Below, piece after piece: positions 15,720 to 23,718 of a stretch of 64,000 nucleotides of DNA. Within the stretch, counting starts at the first letter, position 1; each line of letters opens with the position of its first letter. The DNA comes from Mesorhizobium sp. L-8-3 (GTDB taxonomy: Bacteria > Pseudomonadota > Alphaproteobacteria > Rhizobiales > Rhizobiaceae). The stretch is from positions 7,999,501 through 8,063,500 of the forward strand of contig NZ_AP023262.1 in NCBI RefSeq assembly GCF_016756615.1, in the 5' to 3' direction. A program made the position numbers and the translations under genes. The notes under the pieces were generated by a model. It worked only from the letters and a program-made list of their open reading frames with translations. It was not told the DNA's origin and did not search any database.

Positions 15720-16694
15720 CTACTTGTATTCGATGATCGTGTTGCGGCGTTTCAAGAGCCGTCCCCGGTAGAAGCGCATCACGCCCTGCATCTCCGGAAA
15801 CTTCGCCAGCACAGCGAAGAAGGCATAGGTCCAACTCGCGGGTTTTGCCGGTCCTTCCCGCATCGCGATCCTCGCCACCTGGACGGGATAGACGAGAAGG
15901 AGGGCGAGCAGCGCCGGGTGGATCAGCACCGCGCCCAGCACGACGCCAAGCGGCAGCGCGAGCCCCCAGAACAGTGCACGGCGGCTGCTTCGGGTCCAGA
16001 TCGCGAAGGGCGTGCCGGCATGCCGCGCGGACACTTCGGCGAAGGCATGGCCGCCGCGCATGGAACGGCGCCACCACTGGGAGAAGCGCGTGATGTCGGC
16101 GTCATGCAGCGTCATCTCGGCATCGATGCGCCAGATGCGCCAGCCCTTCATGCGCAGCCTGACGCAGAGCTCCGGCTCCTCCCCGGCGATGAGATCGGGA
16201 CTGTAGCCTCCGACGACGCGGAACGCCTCGGCGCGGATGACGCAGTCGCCGCCGGCCTCGGTCGCCTCGCCGACCGGCGTGTCCCATTCGCGGTCGCAGA
16301 GGCGGTTGTAGACGGAACGCTCCGGCGCGCGCTCGCGACGGCGCCCGCAGACCAGCGCGACGTCCGGATGGCTTTGCAGGAAGGCAAGCGCCTTGGCAAT
16401 CCAGTCCGGCGCCAGTGTGCAGTCGCCGTCGACGAACTGCACGACTTCGACATCGGGCATGGCTTTGTCGAGCGCTGCAAAACCCGCGTTGCGCGCCCGC
16501 GCGGCTGTGAAGGGAATGCCCATGTCGAGCTCTACGACCCGTGCGCCGAGTTTCCGGGCCGCCTCGGCGCTGCCATCGGTCGAGCCGGAATCGACATAGA
16601 CCGTCGAGGCCGCCAGTTCGCCCAGCGAGGCGAGGCAGGCGATCAGCCTGCGGCCTTCGTTCCTGCCGATGACGACGACGCCGACCCGTTCCAT
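15720..16694 (-). CDS. Family 2 glycosyltransferase with C-terminal membrane segments
   Basis: The 324-residue product starts MERVGVVVIGRNEGRRLIAC and shows the GT2 fold: VDSGSTDGSAE, VVQFVDGDCTLAPDWI (DxD), and AGEEPELCVRLRMKGW. Near the C-terminus are two membrane segments (FWGLALPLGVVLGAVLIHPA and ALLALLLVYPVQVARIAM). It resembles ExoA-type transferases of exopolysaccharide loci. It lies 3 bp downstream of the flippase gene, so the two form a minus-strand pair convergent with the GT4 gene. Confidence 0.87.
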   Translation of the reverse strand: MERVGVVVIGRNEGRRLIACLASLGELAASTVYVDSGSTDGSAEAARKLGARVVELDMGIPFTAARARNAGFAALDKAMPDVEVVQFVDGDCTLAPDWIAKALAFLQSHPDVALVCGRRRERAPERSVYNRLCDREWDTPVGEATEAGGDCVIRAEAFRVVGGYSPDLIAGEEPELCVRLRMKGWRIWRIDAEMTLHDADITRFSQWWRRSMRGGHAFAEVSARHAGTPFAIWTRSSRRALFWGLALPLGVVLGAVLIHPALLALLLVYPVQVARIAMREGPAKPASWTYAFFAVLAKFPEMQGVMRFYRGRLLKRRNTIIEYK

Positions 16695-16697
16695 GCG

Positions 16698-18032
16698 TCA
16701 GCCCATCGCGCCGTCGAAGGCGGTGCCAAGGCCGAATTCCAGCCGAAGCAGGGTCAGCAGCCCCAGCAGCCCCAGCATCAGGGCGCTCATCATCACGTCC
16801 TGAAGGAAGAACGAGACATGCTCGCGCCTCTGGCCGAAAAGGATGAGGAAATAGCGGCAGACGTCGCTGAGGGCCAGCACCACGATCGCGCCGAGCAGCC
16901 CGGCAACGTGAAGTCCCAAGGGGATGCCGACAACGAGGCAGGCGAGCTTGGCCATGTTGCCGGCCGCACCGTAGAGCGGCTTGCCGACGCCGAGCAGGGC
17001 ATATTCGTTGATGCTGCACAGGATCGCGCCCCAGACCCCGATCAGCAGGACGGGCAGCATCCAGCCGGCCTCATGATAGCGCTCGTCATAGACGATGCGG
17101 ACGGCATAGTCAGCAAAGGCCGTGCCGAACCCCATGGCGAGCGCGCAGGCGAGAAGCAGCTTGAGCCGCAAGGGGCTGAGATGCCGGCGCAATTCGCTGC
17201 GCGGCCGGTCCTGCTCGCGTGCGATCATCGGAAAGACCAGCGAATGGCCGAGCCGCGAGATCAGCGCGCCCGGCAGATCCGCGACGTTGCGGGCGATGCC
17301 GTAGATGCCGAGCAGCGCCAGCGGAATGCTCTGCCCGAGATAAAGCTTGTCGAAGCTCGCGCACAGGAAGGAAAGCAGCGAGGCGAGATAGATCCATTTG
17401 CCGAAGGACAGGATCTGGCGCGCATAGTCCGGCTGCCAGGCGAACCAGTTGCGCGCGTGGGGCAGCATATAGGTCGCGACCGTCCGGATCGCGGCGGCGA
17501 GCACATTGGCCAGGATCAGCGACCAGATCGTCGGGCTGTAGAGGGCGAGCCCGACCACGAGCGCCACCGAGACGAAATCCATGGCCAGGTCGAAGAGGTT
17601 GAGGCGCACGATCTGCAGCCGTCGCTGCATGATATAGATCGAGATCGACGCCGCCCCCATGATGACGAGCGTCAGCGCCGAGAACTGGATGGCGGAAGCC
17701 GGCAGTTCGTAGAGTTTGCCGAGCGGAGCGGCTGCGACGAACAGGATGCTGAACAGGACGGCGCCGCGCAGGATCTGGATCGTCCAGGCGGTATCGAGGA
17801 AACGCTGCTTCTCGCCGGCGCTGTTGTGGACGATGTTCTGGCCGATGCCGACATCCGAGATCAGCTCGATGCCGTTGCGCAAGGTGTTGATGACGAGCAT
17901 GATCCCGAACACCTCGGGCACCACGAGGCGGGACAGGACGATATTGGAACCAAAGCGCAGGCCGACCGAAAGGCCGTAGGTGCCGATCGTCCAGAACGCA
18001 CCGCGCATCACCAGCTTTTTGGAATTGAGCAT
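16698..18032 (-). CDS. Wzx-like oligosaccharide flippase (MATE/MVF superfamily)
   Basis: A 444-residue integral membrane protein with about twelve hydrophobic segments. The N-terminal pattern MRGAFWTIGTYGLSVGLRFG, then SNIVLSRLVVPEVFGIMLVI and DVGIGQNIVHN, is characteristic of the polysaccharide flippase family (RfbX/ExoT-like). It would move lipid-linked repeat units across the inner membrane for the polymerase encoded at 9468. It is the first gene of a two-gene minus-strand unit with the GT2 gene. Confidence 0.87.
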   Translation of the reverse strand: MLNSKKLVMRGAFWTIGTYGLSVGLRFGSNIVLSRLVVPEVFGIMLVINTLRNGIELISDVGIGQNIVHNSAGEKQRFLDTAWTIQILRGAVLFSILFVAAAPLGKLYELPASAIQFSALTLVIMGAASISIYIMQRRLQIVRLNLFDLAMDFVSVALVVGLALYSPTIWSLILANVLAAAIRTVATYMLPHARNWFAWQPDYARQILSFGKWIYLASLLSFLCASFDKLYLGQSIPLALLGIYGIARNVADLPGALISRLGHSLVFPMIAREQDRPRSELRRHLSPLRLKLLLACALAMGFGTAFADYAVRIVYDERYHEAGWMLPVLLIGVWGAILCSINEYALLGVGKPLYGAAGNMAKLACLVVGIPLGLHVAGLLGAIVVLALSDVCRYFLILFGQRREHVSFFLQDVMMSALMLGLLGLLTLLRLEFGLGTAFDGAMG

Positions 18033-18245
18033 CGTCCTTCACGCAGGCATTCGTCAGCGACCAGCCCCTAGCAGGTGCGGCGGCGAAGTCGATGCATAAA
18101 ACCATGAAGACCTTAGCGGATTCTTGCCCGGTTGCATGCATTGCAACCGACGGGACGTTGCCATCTCCACAGGGCGAGTGCCCCCAATCGATGACAGCCT
18201 CTCTCTCTCCCCGCTTGCGGCTAGGACATGCACACATCGTGGGAT

Positions 18246-18322
18246 ACCCCTCATCCGACCTCGCGGAGCCTGTCCTCGGGCTTGCCGGAGGCAAGACCCG
18301 TGGGCGAGGTCGGATGAGGGGT
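18246..18322. repeat. Palindrome of the CTCATCCGACC family
   Basis: Perfect 19-bp arms ACCCCTCATCCGACCTCGC (18246-18264) and its complement at 18304-18322 flank 39 bp. Otherwise 18033-18462 holds no gene I can support. Confidence 0.9.
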
Positions 18323-18462
18323 CACCCGGGTGCAAAGGCCACAAGGCACGGGCAAGTAGGCGACTCGGTGGCCGTAAGCAACGTCTTGGCCCGCAGAGAA
18401 TATGTGCATCCCCTAGCCGTCTGCGAGCGCAGCGAGCCTCGAAGAACGCACCCGGCTCCGCT

Positions 18463-18735
18463 TCAAGCCGACCGGCTCGCGCCGATCAGCTTCAGCCACG
18501 GCGCCGCGTGGAAGGCGCTCATCAGCAGATACATCGCGACCATGCCGTCCAGAGGCCATGCTTGCGCGGCCGAGCAGAGCGTCGCCGCCGGGCCGCCGCC
18601 CAGGACGCCGGTCAGCAGCGCCATGGTCGCGAAGGTCGGCGTCGCCGCGAAAGCGAGCCCTTCGGCCGCCCTGCGCCCGACGGCGTTGCGGCGGGTCGCC
18701 CGCCCGCCGGAGCGGGCGGAACAGACGAGGCTCAT
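18463..18735 (-). CDS. Small hydrophobic protein paired with a DUF899 gene
   Basis: This 90-residue product starts MSLVCSARSGGRATRR and has two likely membrane segments (FAATPTFATMALLTGVLGGG and DGMVAMYLLMSAFHAAPWL). Its ATG at 18735 overlaps the TGA of the DUF899 gene (ATGA), so the two are probably translationally coupled. I do not recognise a family with confidence. Co-translation suggests a function linked to the DUF899 protein. Confidence 0.7.
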   Translation of the reverse strand: MSLVCSARSGGRATRRNAVGRRAAEGLAFAATPTFATMALLTGVLGGGPAATLCSAAQAWPLDGMVAMYLLMSAFHAAPWLKLIGASRSA

Positions 18736-19526
18736 GGCTTCGTGCTCGCGCTCTGTTCCCGGAACGCCGCCTCGCCGGCATCCGACACCTCGACCCACTT
18801 CTTGTCGGGCTCCGCGTCCGCGACGTAGCTGTCGTGCCAGTTCCACCATTTGTAGGTCGGGGTCTGGGGATAGCCCTCGGGCGAATCCTCCCAGACCTCC
18901 TGCCGGCCGAGCGGCGTGATGTCGAGATAGTTCCAGGTGTTGCCCATCTGCTCGTCGCCGCGGTTGTTGATGAAATAGGTGCGGAACACGCGGTCGCCGT
19001 CGCGGTAGAACACGTTTGTGCCGTGCCACTCGTCCACGCCGAAGTCGGCGTCGAAGCCGTCCGTGATGGTGAACCACGGTATGTCCCAGCCCATCTTCGC
19101 CTTCAGCCGCTCGATCTCGGCCTGGGATGCGCGCGAGATGAAGACGAGGGTGGTGTCCCGGGCATTGAGGTGGGCAAGATGGGCAACCTGGTCGGCCACC
19201 ATGGAGCATCCCCGGCAGGCATGGTCAGGCCAGCCGAACACGCCTGGCTCGAAGAAGGCGCGGTAGACGATCAGCTGACGCCGGCCCTCGAACAGATCGA
19301 GCAGGCTGACCCTGCCGGCCGGTCCCTCGAAAGCATAGGTCTTGTCCACGGCCATCCACGGCATGCGCCGGCGCTCGGCGGCAAGCGCGTCTCGGGCGCG
19401 GGTCTGGGCCTTTTCCTTGACGAGCAGTTCGTTTCGGGCCTGTTCCCAGGCCTGCGGGGACACGACCGGCGGTGTCTGCATGGCAATCTGTGCGCTCCTG
19501 CGTCCATTTTCGGCTGATGTGGTCAT
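18732..19526 (-). CDS. DUF899 family thioredoxin-fold protein
   Basis: The 264-residue protein matches the DUF899 family, which has a thioredoxin-like fold. Landmarks are FFEPGVFGWPDHACRGCSMV (a CxxC-like HACRGC), VAHLAHLNARDTTLVFISRA, WDIPWFTITDGFDADFG, EWHGTNVFYRDGDRVFRTYF and WNYLDITPLGRQEVWEDSP. The reaction is unknown; the CRGC pair suggests redox chemistry in the cytoplasm. A small membrane-protein gene overlaps its 3' end. Confidence 0.85.
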   Translation of the reverse strand: MTTSAENGRRSAQIAMQTPPVVSPQAWEQARNELLVKEKAQTRARDALAAERRRMPWMAVDKTYAFEGPAGRVSLLDLFEGRRQLIVYRAFFEPGVFGWPDHACRGCSMVADQVAHLAHLNARDTTLVFISRASQAEIERLKAKMGWDIPWFTITDGFDADFGVDEWHGTNVFYRDGDRVFRTYFINNRGDEQMGNTWNYLDITPLGRQEVWEDSPEGYPQTPTYKWWNWHDSYVADAEPDKKWVEVSDAGEAAFREQSASTKP

Positions 19527-19781
19527 GGCAACCTCCTGTTTCCGACGAAATCCCCCAAGGCCGAAGCGCGTTCCATCCGCGGCTCGACGCGTTGGTCGTC
19601 AGACAGCTTGGCACCGGAATTCGAATGCGGGGAGTAACAAGTGTGGCGCTATTTCGACGAGATCATCGTGCGCCGCGGTGGCGTGGAACTGCCGGGAACC
19701 GGCGTCTTTTTCGCCTGCATCGCGATGCTCCCGCCGCCAGCCGGGGCATGCTTCAATACGGATGGATATCGGTGTCGGCCG
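19527..19781. other. Gap between the DUF899 gene and the triple-hydrolase gene
   Basis: About 255 bp with no supported gene. A short plus-strand frame from 19641 lacks any recognisable pattern. The promoter of the DUF899 gene should lie at its left end. Confidence 0.4.
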
Positions 19782-22700
19782 TCATGGCCTGATGACCCGC
19801 TTCATCACCGCCTTGAAGCGGCTCGCGACGTTGCCGAATCCGTCCGACGTTCCGTGGATCTCGTCCGCCCAACTATCGACGGGGCCCAGGGCGCCCCGGA
19901 CATCCACCACATGCACCTTCGTCACCCGGCTGTTGCCTGCGATCTTGTCGAACATATCGTAGAGACGGTCGATCAGCAGTTTGACGATCTCGCGCTGCAG
20001 GGTCGGATCGACGATCCCCTTCTCTCTCATGGGAGCGCCAAGCCATTTGTCCTGCGCCGCCCAGATAGGGTGTCGCGGGTCTTCCGCGAAGCCGCCCGGG
20101 ATCGCGTAGTCGTAACCGTGGATCAGGATCGGAAGGTCCTTGCAGGCGGGGATCGCGTGGACCGTTGCGATCACTTTGCGATAGGCCTCCTCGAGGAATG
20201 AGAAGACCGCTCTTGAGGCTTTGGGGTCGATATGCGCGCCGGCGCCCTTGCCACGCTGATAATTCTTGAGCAGCTTGAGCAGGACGGAGTTGCCATTGGC
20301 GTCGGCTCCGATAATGTCGTTCCCTGCTGCCGACAGCAGGAAGGCGGCTATCCTGCGTTTCTTCTTCGCAAGCCTCTCCTCCAGCGTCGCGAGCTCGCGC
20401 GCATATTCGGGGTCGCGGTGGATCATGTTGTCCGCCGTGTCGCCGGCCGCCCCGAGGCAGCGAATGACGAAGTCGCCGTCCAGGTGATCGACGACCTCGT
20501 CGATGAGCAGCGGAAACTGGAACCAGGAGTCTCCTTCGACCAGGAGGATGGGCTTCGGATCGTTGGAATTCAGTCTCTGCTCGAACCGCTGCTCCCTCCG
20601 CCAGCGGGAGAAGCGGTTGCCCCAGTTCATGGCGCTTTCCACCTCGACGCGGTCGATCTGGTCCATGATGACCCTGGTCGGATCGGGCTCGACGATCGGC
20701 GAGAAGGGAGCATGGTCCCGCGGCGATACCTGCAGGTAGGGCCGTATCTTCGCGTCGGGCACCGACGGATCGCTGAGCATGCGCTTCAGCTCTTCGAAGG
20801 TTATCTGGCCGGTTGCGCCTGGCGACGCGGACGGCCTTCGGGCGGCTCTGGCATCCTGCTGGATCCTGTCGAGCAGCCTGTCGACGTCGAGCGGCCCCAG
20901 AGCGGCATCGGCAGCTTCCTCCGCGCTTGGCCTCTCCCGCAGGGCGAGGCGGATCATGATGGGCCGGTGGTCCGACACCGTCTTCACGAAGTCCCCGATT
21001 TCGCGGTCGCGCGCGACGACCAGGAACTCATCGTCTCCGAATGTGTGCTTGAGGTTCGGCGACAGGAAGATGTTGTCGATGAAGGATTTGAAAGGGCTCT
21101 TCAGATAGGTGAAGGCGCCATCCTGCTCGTCGTCGGCCCCCATCGGGCGAAATCCCGAATCCTTCAGGCGGTCGAGATCGCCGCTGGCGAGGGTCGCGTT
21201 CATGTCGCCGCCGAGAATGATATCCTCGATCCCATCCTGTTTGAGGGCCTCGAGCGCACGCCGGAGGATGCCGGAAGCCATGCGTCGACGCAGGCTTCCC
21301 TCGGACATTGCCTTGAGGTGAAGCGGAACGACGTGGAGCGTGATGGGACCGGCCCCATAGTGCTTGCGCGTCACGAAGCGGAACAGCCCGGGATAGCGAT
21401 CGAAAATCTTCCCGTGAACGGCCTCGAATTCGGAAGCGGCAGGATCGTCGCTCCGCATCTCGAACAGCGGCCGAACCTCCTGCGGCCATTCTGCCGGAGA
21501 CCCGTCCAGCACGGCGGTCCGCCAGATCACCGCTGTCGACTGCTTGCCGTCTCCGGCGTCGGGCTCCGAGAATGCGCATCCGTAGTCTTCTCCGAAGCGA
21601 TCCTTGATCTCGCTGACCAGCGCCCTGACGGCGTTGGGAGAGACCTCGGACAGGCCCCAGATATCGAGCTTCATGTCAGCCAATACCGCTGCCGCCGCCT
21701 CGAGTTTGGTCCCTTCGTCGTAGCGCGACGCCAGATGCTCGATATTCCAGAACCCGACGTCGATGTCGGCATCGTCGCCGGTATAGGCATTGACGACCCG
21801 CTCGAGGTCGTTGGCACCCGCGGGACGCCGGCCAAGGGCGCCGAAGAAGCCCGTGAGCGTGTCGGATCCGCGTATGGCAGAGAGCACCTCGCGCGCGGCC
21901 GCAGCTTCCGGACCAGCGGACTGGGCCTTGGTCTCGAGGTCGAGGGCAATGGCCGCGATCTTGATGCCTTCGTTGACATAGTTCGACTTGTGTCCATCCT
22001 TCAGCGTGACATCCTGCTCGCGCGTGGCATGGTGAAGCGCGATCAGGTTGCCCTGTCTGTTGAACACCGGGGCGCCGGAAGAGCCGTAATCCGTATCCGA
22101 TGAATAGTGGACCACGCGGCTGTCGACCTTCAGGATGTCGGTGTCATCGACCGAGGCTTCCTTCAGGCGGCCGTCAGGGTGATGGATGACGAAGGCCTGT
22201 TCCCCCTCCATCATTGTGAACGACGAACGTTCGAGCAGGATGGTTCCGAATTCGGTTGCGGCGGAGGAGTCGATCCAGACGAATGTGTAGTCGAGTCCAT
22301 CTGCCGCAGGGCTGGTGATGAAGAGCCGTCGCGGATCCAGCTTGAAGACCTTCTTCGAAGGAGAGAGTGCGCTCGTGCCGCCGAGCAGCGCCTCCTCACC
22401 AACTTCATAATCGAATTCGACCGTGGCCTTGCCAGCCACCGCATCGCTGTTGAGAACATGGTTGTTGGTCAGGAAGAGGTTCGGAGCCACGAGAAAGCCA
22501 GTTCCGCCCCATGCTCCCGTGTAGCCGCGAAAGTCGGTTCCGTCTGTCTGGATTCGAGCGACCGCGCGCCTCCGATCGGCCAGTACCTTCAGGAGCGTTG
22601 CGGATATCGTGACGTAGCGGCCGATCGCGCGCTCGAAAGTGACCCCGACCTCCCGGACTTTCTTCCATCCGAGTTGCATGCTTTCCGGATCGGTGACGGG

Positions 22701-22796
22701 CAGCCTGGCGCGGATGTCGGCGAACGATGCTTCCGGCTTCGAAGCAGAGGCGAAGGGAATGTCCCGCAGGGCCTGCCCGGAAATCGAGTCAACCAC
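19782..22796 (-). CDS. Three-domain protein: trypsin-like protease, EEP nuclease/phosphatase, SGNH hydrolase
   Basis: I chose a GTG start at 22796 because GGGAGGG lies 4 bp upstream. An in-frame ATG exists at 22883, which would add 29 residues. Numbering from the GTG, the product is 1004 residues. Residues about 75-290 form a trypsin-like protease: FLVAPNLFLTNNHV (His113), GLDYTFVW (Asp169), DYGSSGAPVF (Ser240). Residues about 345-620 form an endonuclease/exonuclease/phosphatase domain: VGFWNIEHLA (Asn351, Glu353), LSEVS (Glu384), PLHLKA (His493), GGDMNA (Asp531, Asn533), FIDNIF (Asp574), SDHRP (Asp609, His610). Residues about 745-1000 form an SGNH hydrolase: EGDSWF (Ser757), GAAGDT, AAGNDI (Asn826), DEIHGT (Asp978, His981). 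There is no signal peptide, so it is probably cytoplasmic. It stands alone on this strand. Each domain call is strong; the biological role is unknown. Confidence 0.85.
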   Translation of the reverse strand: MVDSISGQALRDIPFASASKPEASFADIRARLPVTDPESMQLGWKKVREVGVTFERAIGRYVTISATLLKVLADRRRAVARIQTDGTDFRGYTGAWGGTGFLVAPNLFLTNNHVLNSDAVAGKATVEFDYEVGEEALLGGTSALSPSKKVFKLDPRRLFITSPAADGLDYTFVWIDSSAATEFGTILLERSSFTMMEGEQAFVIHHPDGRLKEASVDDTDILKVDSRVVHYSSDTDYGSSGAPVFNRQGNLIALHHATREQDVTLKDGHKSNYVNEGIKIAAIALDLETKAQSAGPEAAAAREVLSAIRGSDTLTGFFGALGRRPAGANDLERVVNAYTGDDADIDVGFWNIEHLASRYDEGTKLEAAAAVLADMKLDIWGLSEVSPNAVRALVSEIKDRFGEDYGCAFSEPDAGDGKQSTAVIWRTAVLDGSPAEWPQEVRPLFEMRSDDPAASEFEAVHGKIFDRYPGLFRFVTRKHYGAGPITLHVVPLHLKAMSEGSLRRRMASGILRRALEALKQDGIEDIILGGDMNATLASGDLDRLKDSGFRPMGADDEQDGAFTYLKSPFKSFIDNIFLSPNLKHTFGDDEFLVVARDREIGDFVKTVSDHRPIMIRLALRERPSAEEAADAALGPLDVDRLLDRIQQDARAARRPSASPGATGQITFEELKRMLSDPSVPDAKIRPYLQVSPRDHAPFSPIVEPDPTRVIMDQIDRVEVESAMNWGNRFSRWRREQRFEQRLNSNDPKPILLVEGDSWFQFPLLIDEVVDHLDGDFVIRCLGAAGDTADNMIHRDPEYARELATLEERLAKKKRRIAAFLLSAAGNDIIGADANGNSVLLKLLKNYQRGKGAGAHIDPKASRAVFSFLEEAYRKVIATVHAIPACKDLPILIHGYDYAIPGGFAEDPRHPIWAAQDKWLGAPMREKGIVDPTLQREIVKLLIDRLYDMFDKIAGNSRVTKVHVVDVRGALGPVDSWADEIHGTSDGFGNVASRFKAVMKRVIRP

Positions 22797-22982
22797 GGTG
22801 CCCTCCCACGTTGGACAGACTACGTTCAGGTCGATGCTATTGCGTGCTGTATCAACAACAGACCGATCGCAGTGCATTTTCATTCATAGTGCCATGAATA
22901 TTCCAGCAGTAAAGAGCATCGCGTCGGAAGTGTCACGCACGCTGTTGAAGCGCGTCGCGATCTATCAGATTCCCTCAACGCG

Positions 22983-23055
22983 CTTTATGTTTTTGTTCTA
23001 CGCATGTTATGTCCCGAAACCGGCTCCCGCTTTTCGGGAGACATGCTTTAGTCTT
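22983..23055. repeat. RIME-like rhizobial mosaic repeat
   Basis: CGCATGTTATGTCCCGAAACC and TTTTCGGGAGACATGCTTTA form an imperfect hairpin. Read on the minus strand it matches the copy at 9072-9141. Its left part may act as a transcription barrier between the TetR gene that ends at 23048 and the triple-hydrolase gene. Confidence 0.7.
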
Positions 23056-23677
23056 TGAGACCAAGCAGCAAAAACAGGCGCGCGAGCGCGGCGCGGAAGT
23101 CTCGAACAGCATTCGCGTCCTGCTGGACAAAATGCTGCAGACAGTAGCGGAAACGGCCATCAAGTGCGGCATAGGCATCGACCGGATCGATAGCTGTCGC
23201 CCCCAGGCGGTCGAGCAGATGCCGGACAATGCCGATCAGGGCGCCCTCGATCTCATTCACGGTCGGCCGGAAACTCTCGTCGAACAGCGCCTGGGTGCGA
23301 ATATCGTACCAGAGCCGGTGCGCATCGGCATCTTCCTCGATGGTCCGAACCAGCCCGTCGATGAAACCCTCGACCATGGAATCCGGCGATGTCGACGAGT
23401 CGATGATCAACCGCATCCTCGCGACGAACTCGGCCTTGTACTGCTCGACGCAATAGGAGATGAGATCGATCTTGTCTTCGAAGTAGTAGTGGATCACGCC
23501 CACCGACACACCGGACTGCGTGGCGATGTCGCGCAGGCTGGTGTTGGCGTAGCCAAGCTGCGCCAGCGTCAGGATCGCGCTCCTGGCCAGCTCGCGCTTC
23601 TTCTCCACGCGCTTGTCGGCCTTCCTTTCGGCCACTTCGCGCATGCGTCCGATCTTCTGCGCAGCCGCTGTGTCCAT
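23048..23677 (-). CDS. TetR/AcrR family regulator of the alcohol-oxidation cluster
   Basis: The 209-residue product has a TetR DNA-binding domain: RSAILTLAQLGYANTSLRDI, then ATQSGVSVGVIHYYFEDKID (helix-turn-helix ending in the usual YYF). The ligand domain includes LVRTIEEDADAHRLWYDIRT. The start MDTAAAQK at 23677 follows a purine-rich leader. It is the last gene of the minus-strand cluster, 41 bp after the aldehyde dehydrogenase gene, so it is probably co-transcribed and regulates the cluster. The inducer may be a fatty alcohol, acid or CoA ester. Confidence 0.85.
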   Translation of the reverse strand: MDTAAAQKIGRMREVAERKADKRVEKKRELARSAILTLAQLGYANTSLRDIATQSGVSVGVIHYYFEDKIDLISYCVEQYKAEFVARMRLIIDSSTSPDSMVEGFIDGLVRTIEEDADAHRLWYDIRTQALFDESFRPTVNEIEGALIGIVRHLLDRLGATAIDPVDAYAALDGRFRYCLQHFVQQDANAVRDFRAALARLFLLLGLKD

Positions 23678-23718
23678 CCTGACGCTCGTCCCTGTCGTGT
23701 TGCCCGAATCGCGCCCGT

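Noticed and set aside
15327..18071. Plus-strand open frame of 914 codons
   Set aside because: It covers palindromic repeats and then runs antisense to the GT2 and flippase genes. There is no recognisable domain.
20232..22103. Plus-strand open frame of 623 codons
   Set aside because: It is antisense to the triple-hydrolase gene, whose catalytic motifs are unambiguous.
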